DNA from: Nitratireductor sp. ZSWI3
GTDB lineage: Bacteria > Pseudomonadota > Alphaproteobacteria > Rhizobiales > Rhizobiaceae
Assembly: GCF_024655565.1 (NCBI RefSeq)
Contig: NZ_JANKOF010000023.1
Location: 1 to 57,803, forward strand
Reading direction: 5' to 3'
DNA: 57,803 nucleotides
Of this stretch, positions 1 through 8,862 are shown in pieces (the stretch's first letter is position 1; each line of letters begins with the position of its first letter). Below the pieces are notes generated by a model, which saw only the letters and a program-made list of their open reading frames with translations, searched no databases and was not told where the DNA came from. Position numbers and translations under genes: made by a program.

Positions 1-504
1 CCACGCCTCGGGAGCGCGGTCCGGCGGCACCTGCGGCTCGGCGGCCGGTGGCGCAGCGGGGCGTGCCGGTGCCGGACGTGGTTGCGGCTCGGCAGGCCTT
101 GCCGGTCTCGGTCCGGCCGCCGGCGCCGCAGTCGGCGCGGGCACGGCGGGTGCCTTCCTTTCGGCCTTTTCGGCCGGCGAATGGGCCGAAGCCTGCTCCG
201 CCGGCTCGAACGCCCGAATGTTGCTCTCGACCACCACGTCGCTTGGCCCGCCGATGAGGATCAGATGTTCGACATCGTCACGGCGCACGAGCACCAGGCG
301 CCGGTGATTGTCGACGGGTGTCGCATCGGTCACGGCCAGACGTGGCTGGCGGCCACGCGCGCCGGAAATGAAGGTCCCCGGGGTCATTCCCCGGGTGATG
401 CGCAGGATAACCCAGAGCAGAATTGCAACTGCGACAAGAACAACAACCCAGAACGCCGCCTCAGCATATGCCTCCCCGAAGATGTCGACCAGCAGACCGC
501 GCAT
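1..504 (-). CDS. FliO-like flagellar biosynthesis family membrane protein (partial, runs off left edge)
   Basis: Incomplete: it reads from an ATG at 504 leftwards off the window, so 168 codons of the N-terminal part are visible. Residues about 17-36 form one hydrophobic membrane segment. Residues about 48-100 resemble the FliO core (RQPRLAV, then RRLVLVRRDDVEHLILIGGP and a DVVVE segment). After that comes a long Pro/Ala-rich tail that is still open at base 1. FliO is a small membrane accessory of the flagellar type III export apparatus. In rhizobia, FliO-like proteins are often found away from flagellar clusters and divergent from cckA, as here, so a flagellar role is not assured. The spacer to cckA is 234 bases. 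The upstream sequence has only a weak GGAG-like ribosome site (tttttttGGAGcgattca). The family call is by recognition; the function is inferred. Confidence 0.72.
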   Translation of the reverse strand, partial: MRGLLVDIFGEAYAEAAFWVVVLVAVAILLWVILRITRGMTPGTFISGARGRQPRLAVTDATPVDNHRRLVLVRRDDVEHLILIGGPSDVVVESNIRAFEPAEQASAHSPAEKAERKAPAVPAPTAAPAAGPRPARPAEPQPRPAPARPAAPPAAEPQVPPDRAPEAW

Positions 505-738
505 TGAATCGCTCCAAAAAAAGCTCAATCCCGACACAGTAGGCGCAGTGTCACGGGGCGGCAACCCGCCTGAGCCGCTTATCCCTTAACCGTCTTTGCC
601 ATTTCGCGCACAATCAAGGCCGATTTGCCGTTGGATTACCGGTGTCCGCTTGCAGATGGCGGGTGCCCTGATATATCCGGAACGGATCGGGTCTGCGCAA
701 GAACCCGGCGACGATTGGGCTCGACAGACGGGAAACGC

Positions 739-3321
739 ATGGCCAAGCAAACTGGCGGAGAGATCCACGCGGCACCTATCATTGACCAGAGCTCGCGTCC
801 CGGAGCCATCACGCGGCTCATCATCTTCATCGCGGTTCTGACCGTATCGGCAATCGCGTTCTCGGTTTTCCGCGACAGGCTGGGGGACCCGTTCCTGCTC
901 GGCATTCTGGGAATGCTGGCGATGATCGGCGTCGGGTTCCTGTTCGCCACGGCGATCGGCTTCGTCCAGGTGGCGCCTCGCTCGGCGGGTAGCGAGCTGT
1001 CGCGGGCGTTCGTCGATTCCATGGAGGAAGGCCTCGTCGTCGCCGATGCGAAAGGGCGCATCCTTTATGCCAATAACGCTTATGCCCAGATGACCGGCGC
1101 AACCTCGGTCGCCGACGTCAAGACGGTCGACAGCCTGCTCTCCGACAATCCGGAGGCCGCGCCGATCGTCGAGCGGCTGGCGGCAGGCCTGCGCGACGGG
1201 CGGGCGGGCGATGGCGAGTTTCGCCTGGCGCGGTCGATCCGGCCCGGTGCCGAGCTTGGTGCCCGCTGGTACCGGGCCTGGGCGCGCATCTTCAAGCTGC
1301 CGGGCCACCGCCAGCCCGTATCGGCATGGCAGATCGCCGACATTTCCACGGAGCGCGCCGAACAGGAGCGCTTCTTCCTCGATTTGCAGAAGGCGATCGA
1401 TCATCTGGATCACGCGCCGGCCGGCTTCTTCGCCGCCGATCCGGACGGGCGCGTCACCTACATCAACGCGACGCTCGCGGAGTGGCTGGGGATCGATCTT
1501 GCCAATTTCGTGCCGGGCGCAGTGCGGCTGCCGCAGATCGTCGCCGGCGACGGCATGGCGCTCATCAACGCGGTCAAGGCCGAGCCGGGCACGGCGCGCA
1601 ACGCGGTGATCGATCTCGACCTGTCGACCATGGAGGGGGAGGTCCTGCCCGTGCGTTTCATGCACCGGGTGACGTCGAGCCGCGACGGATCGGCGGCCCC
1701 GACGCGGACCATCGTCCTCAACCGCAGCCACGGCGAGGACGCCTCGGCGGATCTGCGTGCGTCGGAAGTCCGCTTCACCCGCTTCTTCAACTCCACGCCG
1801 ATGGCCATTGCCTCGGTGGATCACGAAGGGCGGATCCTGCGCACCAACGCGCCGTTCCTGTCGCTGTTCTCGCGCGTCGTCGACAGCGGCGCCGTCGAGC
1901 GGCACATCAGGCTCGACACGGTCATCCACGAGCGGGACCGCGAGGCCTTCGCCCTGGCGCTGGAGCGCGCCAAGCAGCGGCAGGCTGAGATCGCGCCCAT
2001 CGATACGGTCCTGCCCGACGACGCGGAGCGGCATGTGCGCTTCTATGTCAGCCCGGTGGTCGACCATGCGGGCGGCGAGGGCGCCGAGGAGGCGGCCATC
2101 GTCTATGCCGTCGAGACCACCGAGCAGAAGGCTCTCGAGGCGCAGATGGCGCAGAGCCAGAAGATGCAGGCGGTGGGCCAGCTGGCCGGCGGTATCGCGC
2201 ACGATTTCAACAACGTGCTGACCGCCATCATCATGGCGTCCGATCTGCTCCTGACCAACCATCGCCCGTCCGATCCGTCGTTCCCGGACATCATGAACAT
2301 CAAGCAAAACGCAAACCGGGCGGCTTCACTGGTGCGGCAACTGCTCGCGTTCTCGCGGCGCCAGACGCTCAGGCCGGAGGTGCTCAACCTGACGGATGTG
2401 CTGGCGGATCTGCGCATGCTGCTGGCGCGGCTGGTCGGCAACGACATCGGGCTGACGGTCGAGCACGGCCGCGACCTGTGGCCGGTGAAGGCGGATATCG
2501 GCCAGTTCGAGCAGGTGATCGTCAATCTGGCGGTGAACGCGCGTGACGCGATGCCCGACGGCGGCGCGTTGACGGTCAGGACCAGAAACGTCGCGTCCGA
2601 TGAATGCGCCGGGTTCCCCTACCGCGAGCTCACCGCCGCGGACTATGTCGTCGTCGAGGTGGAGGACACCGGCAGCGGTATCGAGCCGGAAACGATCAAG
2701 AAGATCTTCGAGCCGTTCTTCACGACGAAGGAAGTGGGCAAGGGGACCGGCCTCGGCCTGTCGATGGTGTATGGCATCGTCAAGCAGACGGGCGGCTTCA
2801 TCTTCTGCGATTCCGAGGTGGGCAAGGGCACGACGTTCCGCATCTTCCTGCCGCGCCACATCCCGACGGAAGCCGAGAAGGCCGCCGAGACCAACGGCGC
2901 GGCCGAGGAGCAGGCGCGCCGGGCCAAGGAAGAAAGCCGCGACCTTTCCGGCTCCGCGCGCGTGCTTCTCGTCGAGGACGAGGATGCGGTCCGCATGGGC
3001 AGCGTGCGCGCGCTCTCATCGCGCGGCTATGAGGTGCATGAGGCAAGTTCGGGCGCCGAGGCGCTGGAGGTCTTCAACGCCCTCGACGGCAAGGTCGATA
3101 TCGTCGTCTCGGACGTCGTCATGCCGGAAATGGATGGGCCGACCCTGCTTGGCGAATTGCGGAAGATGCAGCCCGACATCAAGTTCATCTTCGTGTCGGG
3201 CTATGCCGAGGATGCCTTCGCCAAGAACCTTCCCGAGGATGCGCAGTTCGGCTTCCTGCCAAAACCCTTCTCGCTCAAGCAGTTGGCGACAGTCGTCAAG
3301 GAAATGCTGGAAGCCGACTGA
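739..3321 (+). CDS. cckA: Hybrid sensor histidine kinase CckA
   Basis: Protein of 860 aa. Two membrane helices lie at about residues 25-44 and 52-76. PAS-like sensor regions follow (about 95-470). The kinase H-box has His488 in GGIAHDFNN. The ATP-binding domain has DTGSGIEPE near 642 and GKGTGLGLSM near 668. The C-terminal receiver has the phospho-acceptor Asp792 in VVSDVVMPEMDGP. CckA phosphorylates ChpT, which passes phosphate to the cell-cycle regulators CtrA and CpdR; family knowledge places it in the inner membrane. I chose the ATG at 739 because the open frame upstream (from 625) is not protein-like and the membrane segments follow the usual short N-terminus. The gene is convergent with pncB, with a palindromic repeat between them. 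Candidate CtrA boxes occur elsewhere in this window. Confidence 0.92.
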   Translation: MAKQTGGEIHAAPIIDQSSRPGAITRLIIFIAVLTVSAIAFSVFRDRLGDPFLLGILGMLAMIGVGFLFATAIGFVQVAPRSAGSELSRAFVDSMEEGLVVADAKGRILYANNAYAQMTGATSVADVKTVDSLLSDNPEAAPIVERLAAGLRDGRAGDGEFRLARSIRPGAELGARWYRAWARIFKLPGHRQPVSAWQIADISTERAEQERFFLDLQKAIDHLDHAPAGFFAADPDGRVTYINATLAEWLGIDLANFVPGAVRLPQIVAGDGMALINAVKAEPGTARNAVIDLDLSTMEGEVLPVRFMHRVTSSRDGSAAPTRTIVLNRSHGEDASADLRASEVRFTRFFNSTPMAIASVDHEGRILRTNAPFLSLFSRVVDSGAVERHIRLDTVIHERDREAFALALERAKQRQAEIAPIDTVLPDDAERHVRFYVSPVVDHAGGEGAEEAAIVYAVETTEQKALEAQMAQSQKMQAVGQLAGGIAHDFNNVLTAIIMASDLLLTNHRPSDPSFPDIMNIKQNANRAASLVRQLLAFSRRQTLRPEVLNLTDVLADLRMLLARLVGNDIGLTVEHGRDLWPVKADIGQFEQVIVNLAVNARDAMPDGGALTVRTRNVASDECAGFPYRELTAADYVVVEVEDTGSGIEPETIKKIFEPFFTTKEVGKGTGLGLSMVYGIVKQTGGFIFCDSEVGKGTTFRIFLPRHIPTEAEKAAETNGAAEEQARRAKEESRDLSGSARVLLVEDEDAVRMGSVRALSSRGYEVHEASSGAEALEVFNALDGKVDIVVSDVVMPEMDGPTLLGELRKMQPDIKFIFVSGYAEDAFAKNLPEDAQFGFLPKPFSLKQLATVVKEMLEAD

Positions 3322-3335
3322 CGGTTTCAGACTGG

Positions 3336-3390
3336 TTTTCCGCATTTATGCGGACGTCAGGTGATTCCACCTGACTGCAAAATGCTCTAG
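3336..3390. repeat. Palindromic intergenic repeat, copy A (3' module only)
   Basis: The core has a hairpin CCGCAT-TT-ATGCGG (3340-3353), then GTCAGGTG-ATTC-CACCTGAC (3356-3375), then TGCAAAATGCTCTAG. It lies between the convergent cckA and pncB genes, and its last bases contain the pncB stop codon (3387-3389). Related copies are at 6865, 14463, 23305, 43104, 53129 and, inverted, at 33482. The element is seen directly; its function is unknown. Confidence 0.85.
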
Positions 3391-4691
3391 ACGGAAACGG
3401 CGCGGCGCACCCGGTTTTCGGCCCCGAAAATCTTCAGGTAGCGCTCGATCTCGGCAGGGTCGCCGGTGGCCTTCTCGGGATTGTCGGATAGTTTCACGGC
3501 CGGCCTTCCGTTCGCTTCGCTGACCTTGCAGACAAGCGAGATGGCTTTCAGGCCATCGATCTCGCGCGGCGCGCAGTCCTCGAAATCATTGGTCAGGTTG
3601 GTGCCCCAGCCGAACGCCATCCGCACCTTGCCGTCGAAGTGGCGGTAGGTGCGTTCAATCGTGTCGACGTCGAGGCCGTCGGAGAAGATCAGCAGCTTGT
3701 CGCGCGGATCCTTGCCGTGCCGGCGCCAGAACTTCATGATCCGTTCGCCGCCCTCGATGGGCGGGGCGCTGTCGGGCCGGAAGCCGGTCCAGTCCGCCAC
3801 CCAGGGCGGCGCATCGCGCAGGAACGATTCCGTACCGAAGGAGTCCGGCAGGACGATCAGCAGGTTGCCGCCGTAATAGCTTTGCCAGTCCTGCAGCACC
3901 CGATAGGGCGCCTCGCGCAATTCAGCCTCGGTGTCGGCGAGCGCCGCCAGCACCATCGGCAACTCGTGAGCGTTGGTGCCGAGTGCCTCCAGGTCGGTGT
4001 CCATGGCCAACAGGACGTTCGACGTACCGGTGAAGGCGTCCCCGATGCCCTCCTTGAGCGCCTCAACGCACCAGCGCTGCCAGAGAAACGAATGCCTGCG
4101 GCGGGTGCCGAAGTCGGAAATCCTGATGTCCGGGAGCTTCTTCAGGCGCTCCACCTTCGACCAGACCTTGGCCTTGGCGCGCGCGTAGAGAACATCGAGC
4201 GCGAAGGGGCCGAGCGAGCGCATGGCGGCCCTCGAGCGCAGCTCATTGATGATGGCGAGCGCCGGAATCTCCCACATCGTGGTTTCCATCCAGCGGCCGT
4301 GGAAATGCAGCTCGTACTGTCCGCCGCGGCGCGTCAGCTCGTATTCGGGAAGGCGAAAATCGGCCAGCCAGTTCAGGAACTCCGGCTGGAAAATCTGCTT
4401 GCGGCCGTAGAACGTGTTACCGGCGAGCCAGATCATCTCCTTCTTGCCGAAGCGGATGGCGCGGGCATGGTCGAGTTGTTCCCGCAACTCGCCCTCATCG
4501 ATCTCCTCGGCCAGAAGAACCTTCTTGTTCCGGTTGATCAGCGAGAAGGTCGCATCGACCTTGGGATAGAGACCCCAGATCATCTGCAGCATGAGGAGCT
4601 TGTAGAAATCCGTGTCGAGCAGGCTGCGGCAGATCGGATCGAGCTTCCAGGTGTGGTTGTATACGCGTCGCGCGATATCCGTCTTCGGCAT
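3387..4691 (-). CDS. pncB: Nicotinate phosphoribosyltransferase
   Basis: Protein of 434 aa, the usual size for rhizobial PncB. It makes nicotinate mononucleotide from nicotinate and phosphoribosyl pyrophosphate in NAD salvage, with ATP hydrolysis. Seen in the sequence: [13 protein letters not shown] near the N-terminus; FGTRRRHSF, whose His200 matches the autophosphorylated histidine of the family; and the C-terminal [17 protein letters not shown] and [10 protein letters not shown] motifs of the PRPP-binding face. The open frame extends 35 codons further upstream, but that stretch is low-complexity and overlaps a 13-base tandem repeat, so I use the ATG at 4691 (MPKTDIARR). The stop codon lies inside palindromic repeat A. 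The NAD pathway gene nadK is also in the window but far away. Confidence 0.93.
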   Translation of the reverse strand: MPKTDIARRVYNHTWKLDPICRSLLDTDFYKLLMLQMIWGLYPKVDATFSLINRNKKVLLAEEIDEGELREQLDHARAIRFGKKEMIWLAGNTFYGRKQIFQPEFLNWLADFRLPEYELTRRGGQYELHFHGRWMETTMWEIPALAIINELRSRAAMRSLGPFALDVLYARAKAKVWSKVERLKKLPDIRISDFGTRRRHSFLWQRWCVEALKEGIGDAFTGTSNVLLAMDTDLEALGTNAHELPMVLAALADTEAELREAPYRVLQDWQSYYGGNLLIVLPDSFGTESFLRDAPPWVADWTGFRPDSAPPIEGGERIMKFWRRHGKDPRDKLLIFSDGLDVDTIERTYRHFDGKVRMAFGWGTNLTNDFEDCAPREIDGLKAISLVCKVSEANGRPAVKLSDNPEKATGDPAEIERYLKIFGAENRVRRAVSV

Positions 4692-4778
4692 GTCTCGGGT
4701 CGATCCTGCAGGTTGCGCCGCAGCGCTTGTTTCAGGAGAGGCAGACGACACCGGGAGAGGGGCGTTTGTCAATGAGGT

Positions 4779-4830
4779 AGCAAGGGGAGGCAGCAAGGGG
4801 AGGCAGCAAGGGAACGCAGCAACGGCGAAG
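4779..4830. repeat. Four-unit 13-base tandem repeat upstream of pncB
   Basis: Units AGCAAGGGGAGGC (4779-4791), AGCAAGGGGAGGC (4792-4804), AGCAAGGGAACGC (4805-4817) and AGCAACGGCGAAG (4818-4830). The first two are identical and the last two are decayed. On the pncB coding strand each intact unit carries GCCTCCCC, an anti-Shine-Dalgarno-like string. The repeat begins 88 bases before the pncB start and lies between the divergent pncB and 4921 genes. Function unknown. Confidence 0.75.
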
Positions 4831-4857
4831 GGAGCGCTTTAAATTGCGTTAACGCGC

Positions 4858-4874
4858 TTAACGTTCCGTTAACC
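4858..4874. promoter_or_regulatory. Candidate CtrA-binding box (TTAA-N7-TTAACC)
   Basis: TTAA-CGTTCCG-TTAACC is a perfect match to the alphaproteobacterial CtrA consensus TTAA-N7-TTAAC, with a further TTAA at 4849-4852. It ends 47 bases before the ATG of the small secreted protein at 4921 and is also upstream of the divergent pncB. CtrA is the response regulator controlled by CckA, which is encoded nearby. The match is seen; occupancy is inferred. Confidence 0.6.
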
Positions 4875-4920
4875 ATTCGGGCGAACACTCTTCAACGGGA
4901 GGAGATCCGAGGAGACGATC

Positions 4921-5262
4921 ATGTCCAGCTCAGGGTCCGTTCCACTGTTTCGGGCGTTTGCGGGCGCCCTGGTTCTCACAATCTTCCTGTCCGGCCAGCA
5001 TCAGACGGCCTTGGCCCACGAAGCCGCGTCGGGATGGCGTTATCCCTATGCCTGCTGTTCGGACCGGGATTGCCGCGAGGTGAAGGATGCGGCCGTTTCG
5101 GAGATACCGGAAGGCTATCTGATCGAGGTCACCGGCGAGATCATCGGTTATGCCGATGATCGGGTGAAGAATTCGCCGGACGGCGTCTTTCACTGGTGCT
5201 CGGTCGCGGGAAAGGACGATTCCCGGACGATCTGCCTGTTCGTGCCGCCGCGCAGCTACTGA
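4921..5262 (+). CDS. Small secreted cysteine-containing protein of unknown function
   Basis: Protein of 113 aa. Residues 1-33 look like a Sec signal peptide: a hydrophobic stretch near residues 12-25, with likely cleavage around ALAHEAAS. The mature part is short and carries a CCSDRDC cluster plus two later Cys (HWCSVAG, TICLFVPP), a pattern that suggests disulfides in the periplasm. Similar small conserved proteins with a HEAxSGWxYP start are common in Hyphomicrobiales, but no function is known to me. The ribosome site is strong (GGGAGGAG, about 13 bases before the ATG). A consensus CtrA box sits 47 bases upstream of the start, so cell-cycle or motility-linked expression is possible. Codon use matches the neighbours. 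Confidence 0.8.
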   Translation: MSSSGSVPLFRAFAGALVLTIFLSGQHQTALAHEAASGWRYPYACCSDRDCREVKDAAVSEIPEGYLIEVTGEIIGYADDRVKNSPDGVFHWCSVAGKDDSRTICLFVPPRSY

Positions 5263-5290
5263 GGTTGCCCTGGTTCGGCTTGCCGGCCGG

Positions 5291-6823
5291 TCACAACGGG
5301 ATGTTGTCGTGCTTCTTCCAGGGATTCTGCAGATCCTTGTTGCGAAGCATGCGCAGAGCCCGCGCGACGCGCTGACGGGTGGAATGCGGCATGATCACCT
5401 CGTCCACATAACCGCGCTCGGCGGCCACGAAGGGCGACAGAAAACGGTCTTCATACATTTTGGTGTGCGCGGCGATCTTCTGCGGATCGTCGATGTCCTT
5501 GCGGAAGATGATCTCCACCGCGCCCTTGGCGCCCATCACGGCGATCTGCGCCGACGGCCAGGCGTAGTTTATGTCGCCGCGCAGGTGCTTCGAGGCCATC
5601 ACGTCGTAGGCGCCGCCAAAGGCCTTGCGGGTGATGACGGTGATTTTCGGCACGGTCGCTTCCGCATAGGCGAAAAGCAGCTTCGCGCCGTGCTTGATCA
5701 GGCCGCCATACTCCTGAGCCGTGCCGGGCAGGAAACCGGGCACGTCCACGAAGGTCACGAGCGGGATGTTGAAGCAGTCGCAGAAGCGGACGAAGCGGGC
5801 GGCCTTGCGCGAGGCGTCGGAATCCAGCACGCCGGCCAGCACCATCGGCTGGTTGGCGACGAAGCCCACCGTCCGGCCTTCGATGCGGCCGAAGCCAGTG
5901 ACGATGTTCCTGGCGAATGAAGACTGGATCTCGAAGAAATCCGCCTCGTCGCAGGTTTTCAGGATCAGTTCCTTGATGTCGTAGGGCTTGTTCGCATTGT
6001 CGGGCACGAGCCGGTCGAGCGAAAAATCCTTGTCGGCGACGGACTGATAGCACTCCACCTCCGGAATCTCGGTCGTGTTGGAGGTGGGCAGGAAGTCGAT
6101 CAGCCGGCGCATCTGCAGGAGCGCCTCGATGTCGTTGTCATAGGCGCCGTCGGCGATCGAAGACTTCACCGTGTGGACCGAAGCGCCGCCGAGCTCCTCC
6201 GCCGTCACCGTCTCGTTGGTGACCGTCTTCACCACATCCGGTCCGGTGACGAACATGTAGGAGGTGTCGCGCACCATGAAGATGAAATCCGTCATCGCCG
6301 GCGAATAGACGTCGCCGCCGGCGCAAGGCCCCATGATGACCGAAATCTGCGGGATGACGCCCGAGGCCAGAACGTTGCGCTGGAAGATCTCGGCATAGCC
6401 GCCCAGCGCCGCCACGCCCTCCTGGATGCGGGCGCCGCCGGCATCGTAGAAGCCGATGATCGGCGCCCGGTTCTTCAGCGCCATTTCCTGGACCTTGACG
6501 ACCTTTTCGGCATGGGCTTCGGACAGGGAGCCGCCGAAAACCGTAAAATCCTTGGCGAACACGAACACGGTGCGCCCGTTGACCGTTCCCCAACCGGTCA
6601 CCACGCCGTCGCCGGCGATGCGCGTCTTCTCCATGCCGAAATCCGTCGAACGATGTTCGACGAACATGTCAAACTCTTCGAAAGTGCCCTCGTCGAGAAA
6701 CGTCTCGATGCGCTCGCGCGCCGTCAGCTTGCCCTTGGCGTGCTGCGCGTCGATGCGCTTCTGTCCGCCGCCCTCGCGTGCGACGGCACGGCGGCGTTCC
6801 AGTTCGAGAAGCACTTCCTTCAT
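5291..6823 (-). CDS. pccB: Propionyl-CoA carboxylase beta subunit (carboxyltransferase)
   Basis: Protein of 510 aa, full length for the family. It is the carboxyltransferase subunit that moves CO2 from carboxybiotin to propionyl-CoA, giving methylmalonyl-CoA. Seen: the N-terminal [16 protein letters not shown] segment, the CoA-site region [19 protein letters not shown], the first crotonase-like half with [19 protein letters not shown], and the second half with [16 protein letters not shown] and [17 protein letters not shown] before the ATG is a good ribosome site. The biotin-carrying alpha subunit PccA is not in the window; the accB/accC genes at 24-26 kb belong to acetyl-CoA carboxylase. Acetyl-CoA or mixed substrate use cannot be excluded from sequence alone. 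Confidence 0.9.
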   Translation of the reverse strand: MKEVLLELERRRAVAREGGGQKRIDAQHAKGKLTARERIETFLDEGTFEEFDMFVEHRSTDFGMEKTRIAGDGVVTGWGTVNGRTVFVFAKDFTVFGGSLSEAHAEKVVKVQEMALKNRAPIIGFYDAGGARIQEGVAALGGYAEIFQRNVLASGVIPQISVIMGPCAGGDVYSPAMTDFIFMVRDTSYMFVTGPDVVKTVTNETVTAEELGGASVHTVKSSIADGAYDNDIEALLQMRRLIDFLPTSNTTEIPEVECYQSVADKDFSLDRLVPDNANKPYDIKELILKTCDEADFFEIQSSFARNIVTGFGRIEGRTVGFVANQPMVLAGVLDSDASRKAARFVRFCDCFNIPLVTFVDVPGFLPGTAQEYGGLIKHGAKLLFAYAEATVPKITVITRKAFGGAYDVMASKHLRGDINYAWPSAQIAVMGAKGAVEIIFRKDIDDPQKIAAHTKMYEDRFLSPFVAAERGYVDEVIMPHSTRQRVARALRMLRNKDLQNPWKKHDNIPL

Positions 6824-6864
6824 GCGTGTCTCCCCCGTTGGCGATGGTGCTGTTACCGCTGTTG

Positions 6865-6967
6865 GAACGGTTCATCGTTTCACGGAAACGATGAACCGTT
6901 CTATCTCATTGTTTTTCCGCATTTATGCGGTCGTCAGGTGATCCCACCTGACTGCAAAATGCTTTAG
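6865..6967. repeat. Palindromic intergenic repeat, copy B (full length)
   Basis: The 5' module is a perfect 17-base-pair hairpin with a 3-base loop (arms 6865-6881 and 6885-6901; GAACGGTTCATCGTTTC). It is followed by CTATCTCATTG and then the 3' module with CCGCAT-TT-ATGCGG, GTCAGGTG-ATCC-CACCTGAC and TGCAAAATGCTTTAG. It lies between gloA and pccB (both minus strand), downstream of gloA and upstream of the pccB start. Confidence 0.85.
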
Positions 6968-7016
6968 CACGCCGGCGCGTCCGCGCAAACGGCGAGCCGC
7001 GCCGGCCAATCAAGGA

Positions 7017-7457
7017 TCACCAGCTTCCGGTATTCTCCATCGATGCCCAGGGCTCTGCCGGGGCCTTGGCCTCGCCCTTCTGCAAGAGCTCGATCGAAAT
7101 GCCGTCCGGCGAACGCACGAAGGCCATGCGTCCGTCGCGGGGCGGACGGTTGATCGTCACGCCCTTCTTCATCAGGGTCTCGCAAAGCGCGTAGATGTCG
7201 TCGACCTCATAGGCAAGGTGACCGAAATTGCGCCCGCCCTGATAGTCCTCGGGATCCCAATTGTAGGTCAGCTCGACCAGCGGCGCCTGTTCGTTCTCGC
7301 CGCGCGTCTTGTCTTCCGGAGCTGCCAAAAAGACCAGCGTGTAGCGTCCCTTTTCGTTGCTGGAGCGACGCGTCTCGATGAGTCCAAGCTTATCGCAGTA
7401 AAAATCGAGCGCTTCGTCGAGATCCTTAACGCGGACCATTGTGTGCAGGTAACGCAT
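7017..7457 (-). CDS. gloA: Lactoylglutathione lyase (glyoxalase I)
   Basis: Protein of 146 aa. It isomerises the hemithioacetal of methylglyoxal and glutathione to S-lactoylglutathione. Two vicinal-oxygen-chelate beta-alpha-beta-beta-beta modules are visible: [18 protein letters not shown] at the N-terminus and [16 protein letters not shown] in the middle. Candidate metal ligands are His5, the Glu in LVELTYNW, the His in FGHLAY and the Glu in SIELLQ. The tail after about residue 130 is a short Ala/Pro-rich extension. The start is ATG at 7457, 226 bases from the divergent cold-shock gene. The downstream side carries palindromic repeat B. Cytosolic detoxification is the expected role. Confidence 0.92.
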   Translation of the reverse strand: MRYLHTMVRVKDLDEALDFYCDKLGLIETRRSSNEKGRYTLVFLAAPEDKTRGENEQAPLVELTYNWDPEDYQGGRNFGHLAYEVDDIYALCETLMKKGVTINRPPRDGRMAFVRSPDGISIELLQKGEAKAPAEPWASMENTGSW

Positions 7458-7683
7458 GTTCTTCCTCGCTGTCTTGTTTACGTAAATGATGCCGGACGTC
7501 TACCCTTGCCGACTGTCTATGGTGACCGTTAATCGATTGTTCAAACGCGCTGAACTCCTTCAAATCCCAGTGTTTGCACCTTTTGTTGAAAATCGGAAAC
7601 TGGGTCTTGCTATGGCACAAAGCGCGAATGTTATCCTGAATCTCGACAGTGAGTCGGGCGGACTTGAAAAAAGGCTTATCGGG

Positions 7684-8280
7684 ATGGAAGACAAGTCCTC
7701 GGCAACCAGGGGATATGGGGCGAGCGACCTGGCGACGCACGAAGACGACGCCAAGGACGGTGGGGAGCTTATCGAGATTTCCGGCGCGATCAAATGGTTT
7801 GATGTCGCCAAAGGTTATGGTTTTGTCCTGCCGGACGAAGAGGAACATGGTGATGTGCTGCTGCACGTGACCTGTCTGCGCAAGGACGGCTTCCAGACCG
7901 CGCTCGAAGGTGCGCGGGTCGAATGCCTGGCCCGCCAGGGAGACAAGGGGCTGCAGGCGTTCAAGGTCATCTCCATCGATCTGTCGACGGCCGCTCATCC
8001 GGTCGAGGACCAGGCTCCGCGCACACATGTGACCGTGACTCCCGAGAGCGGGCTGGAGCGGGCCCTTGTGAAGTGGTTCAACAGGACCAAGGGATTCGGG
8101 TTTCTCACGCGCGGCGAGGGGACCGAGGACATCTTCGTCCATATGGAGACGCTGCGCCGTTACGGCGTCACCGAACTGAGGCCGGGGCAGGTGGTCCTCG
8201 TCCGCTTCGGTCGCGGCGAGAAAGGTCTTATGGCCGCCGAAATCTATCCGGATAAGGGCACTCTGGCGGCTGCGCATTGA
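7684..8280 (+). CDS. Tandem cold-shock-domain protein
   Basis: Protein of 198 aa from the chosen ATG at 7684. Two OB-fold cold-shock domains are visible. The first (about residues 32-95) has GAIKWFDVAKGYGFV as RNP1 and DVLLHV as RNP2; the second (about 127-190) has VKWFNRTKGFGFL and DIFVHME. They are joined by an acidic/Pro linker. Such double-CSD proteins are typical of alphaproteobacteria and bind single-stranded RNA or DNA. The open frame continues 66 codons upstream, with an alternative ATG at 7612. I favour 7684 because AAAAAAGG lies 9-16 bases before it and the upstream residues look like untranslated leader. A leader of 100-200 bases, as in many cold-shock genes, is therefore possible. 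Confidence 0.85.
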   Translation: MEDKSSATRGYGASDLATHEDDAKDGGELIEISGAIKWFDVAKGYGFVLPDEEEHGDVLLHVTCLRKDGFQTALEGARVECLARQGDKGLQAFKVISIDLSTAAHPVEDQAPRTHVTVTPESGLERALVKWFNRTKGFGFLTRGEGTEDIFVHMETLRRYGVTELRPGQVVLVRFGRGEKGLMAAEIYPDKGTLAAAH

Positions 8281-8311
8281 GCGGCGCCTTCCTGTCGTCG
8301 ATGGTGTGCCC

Positions 8312-8827
8312 ATGATTTCTCGTGCCAGTCTTGCCTTCGCAGCCGCTTGCAGGTGGGCCCGGGCGGCTTTCGTGCCGCTCTTCCTGTTCGCCGGCGTCTT
8401 GGGTGCGGCCGCGCAAACCACCGTCATGCGCCTGCCGGTCGATCCCGATCCACTGGTCATCGAGACCGCGGCCGGCGAGAGGCAGTTCCGCATCGAGATC
8501 GCCGACGAGGCGTCCGAACGTCAGCGCGGCCTGATGTTCCGCCAGTCCATGCCGGACGATCGCGGGATGCTCTTCATCTTCCCCGCCGAAAGCCGGCAGG
8601 GGTTCTGGATGCAAAACACGCCGTTGCCGCTCGATCTCCTGTTTATCGGGGCCGACGGCGTCGTCCGCGCGATCGGCAAGGGCGTCCCGTTTTCCACCGA
8701 ATCGATCTCACCGGACGTCGAATCCCAGTTCGTGCTTGAACTTGTGGCCGGAACTGCGCAGAAATCGGGGATCGAGGTCGGCGATCGTCTGCGCCATCCG
8801 CGCATCGAGGCGCCTGCCGGCCGGTAA
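8312..8827 (+). CDS. DUF192 family secreted protein
   Basis: Protein of 171 aa from ATG 8312; a GTG at 8306 is also possible. The first 35 residues are a signal peptide (FVPLFLFAGVLGAAAQT). The rest matches the DUF192/COG1430 fold: a hydrophobic strand, then ERQRGLMFRQSMPDDRGMLF, then the hallmark FWMQNTPLPLDLLFIGADG, then VESQFVLELVAGTA. Members are small periplasmic or secreted beta-barrel proteins of unknown biochemical role. It lies 31 bases after the cold-shock gene and 35 bases before an alpha/beta hydrolase, so co-transcription is plausible. Confidence 0.87.
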   Translation: MISRASLAFAAACRWARAAFVPLFLFAGVLGAAAQTTVMRLPVDPDPLVIETAAGERQFRIEIADEASERQRGLMFRQSMPDDRGMLFIFPAESRQGFWMQNTPLPLDLLFIGADGVVRAIGKGVPFSTESISPDVESQFVLELVAGTAQKSGIEVGDRLRHPRIEAPAGR

Positions 8828-8862
8828 TTTCCCATCGTTCCCAACAGGCTTTTCCAGTCGGC

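Noticed and set aside
586-2307. Minus-strand open frame of 573 codons opposite cckA
   Set aside because: cckA motifs are on the plus strand; the antisense text is Arg/Asp/His-rich without motifs.
7486-7683. N-terminal extension of the cold-shock protein
   Set aside because: The extra 66 codons lack family likeness and the best ribosome site is at the inner ATG.
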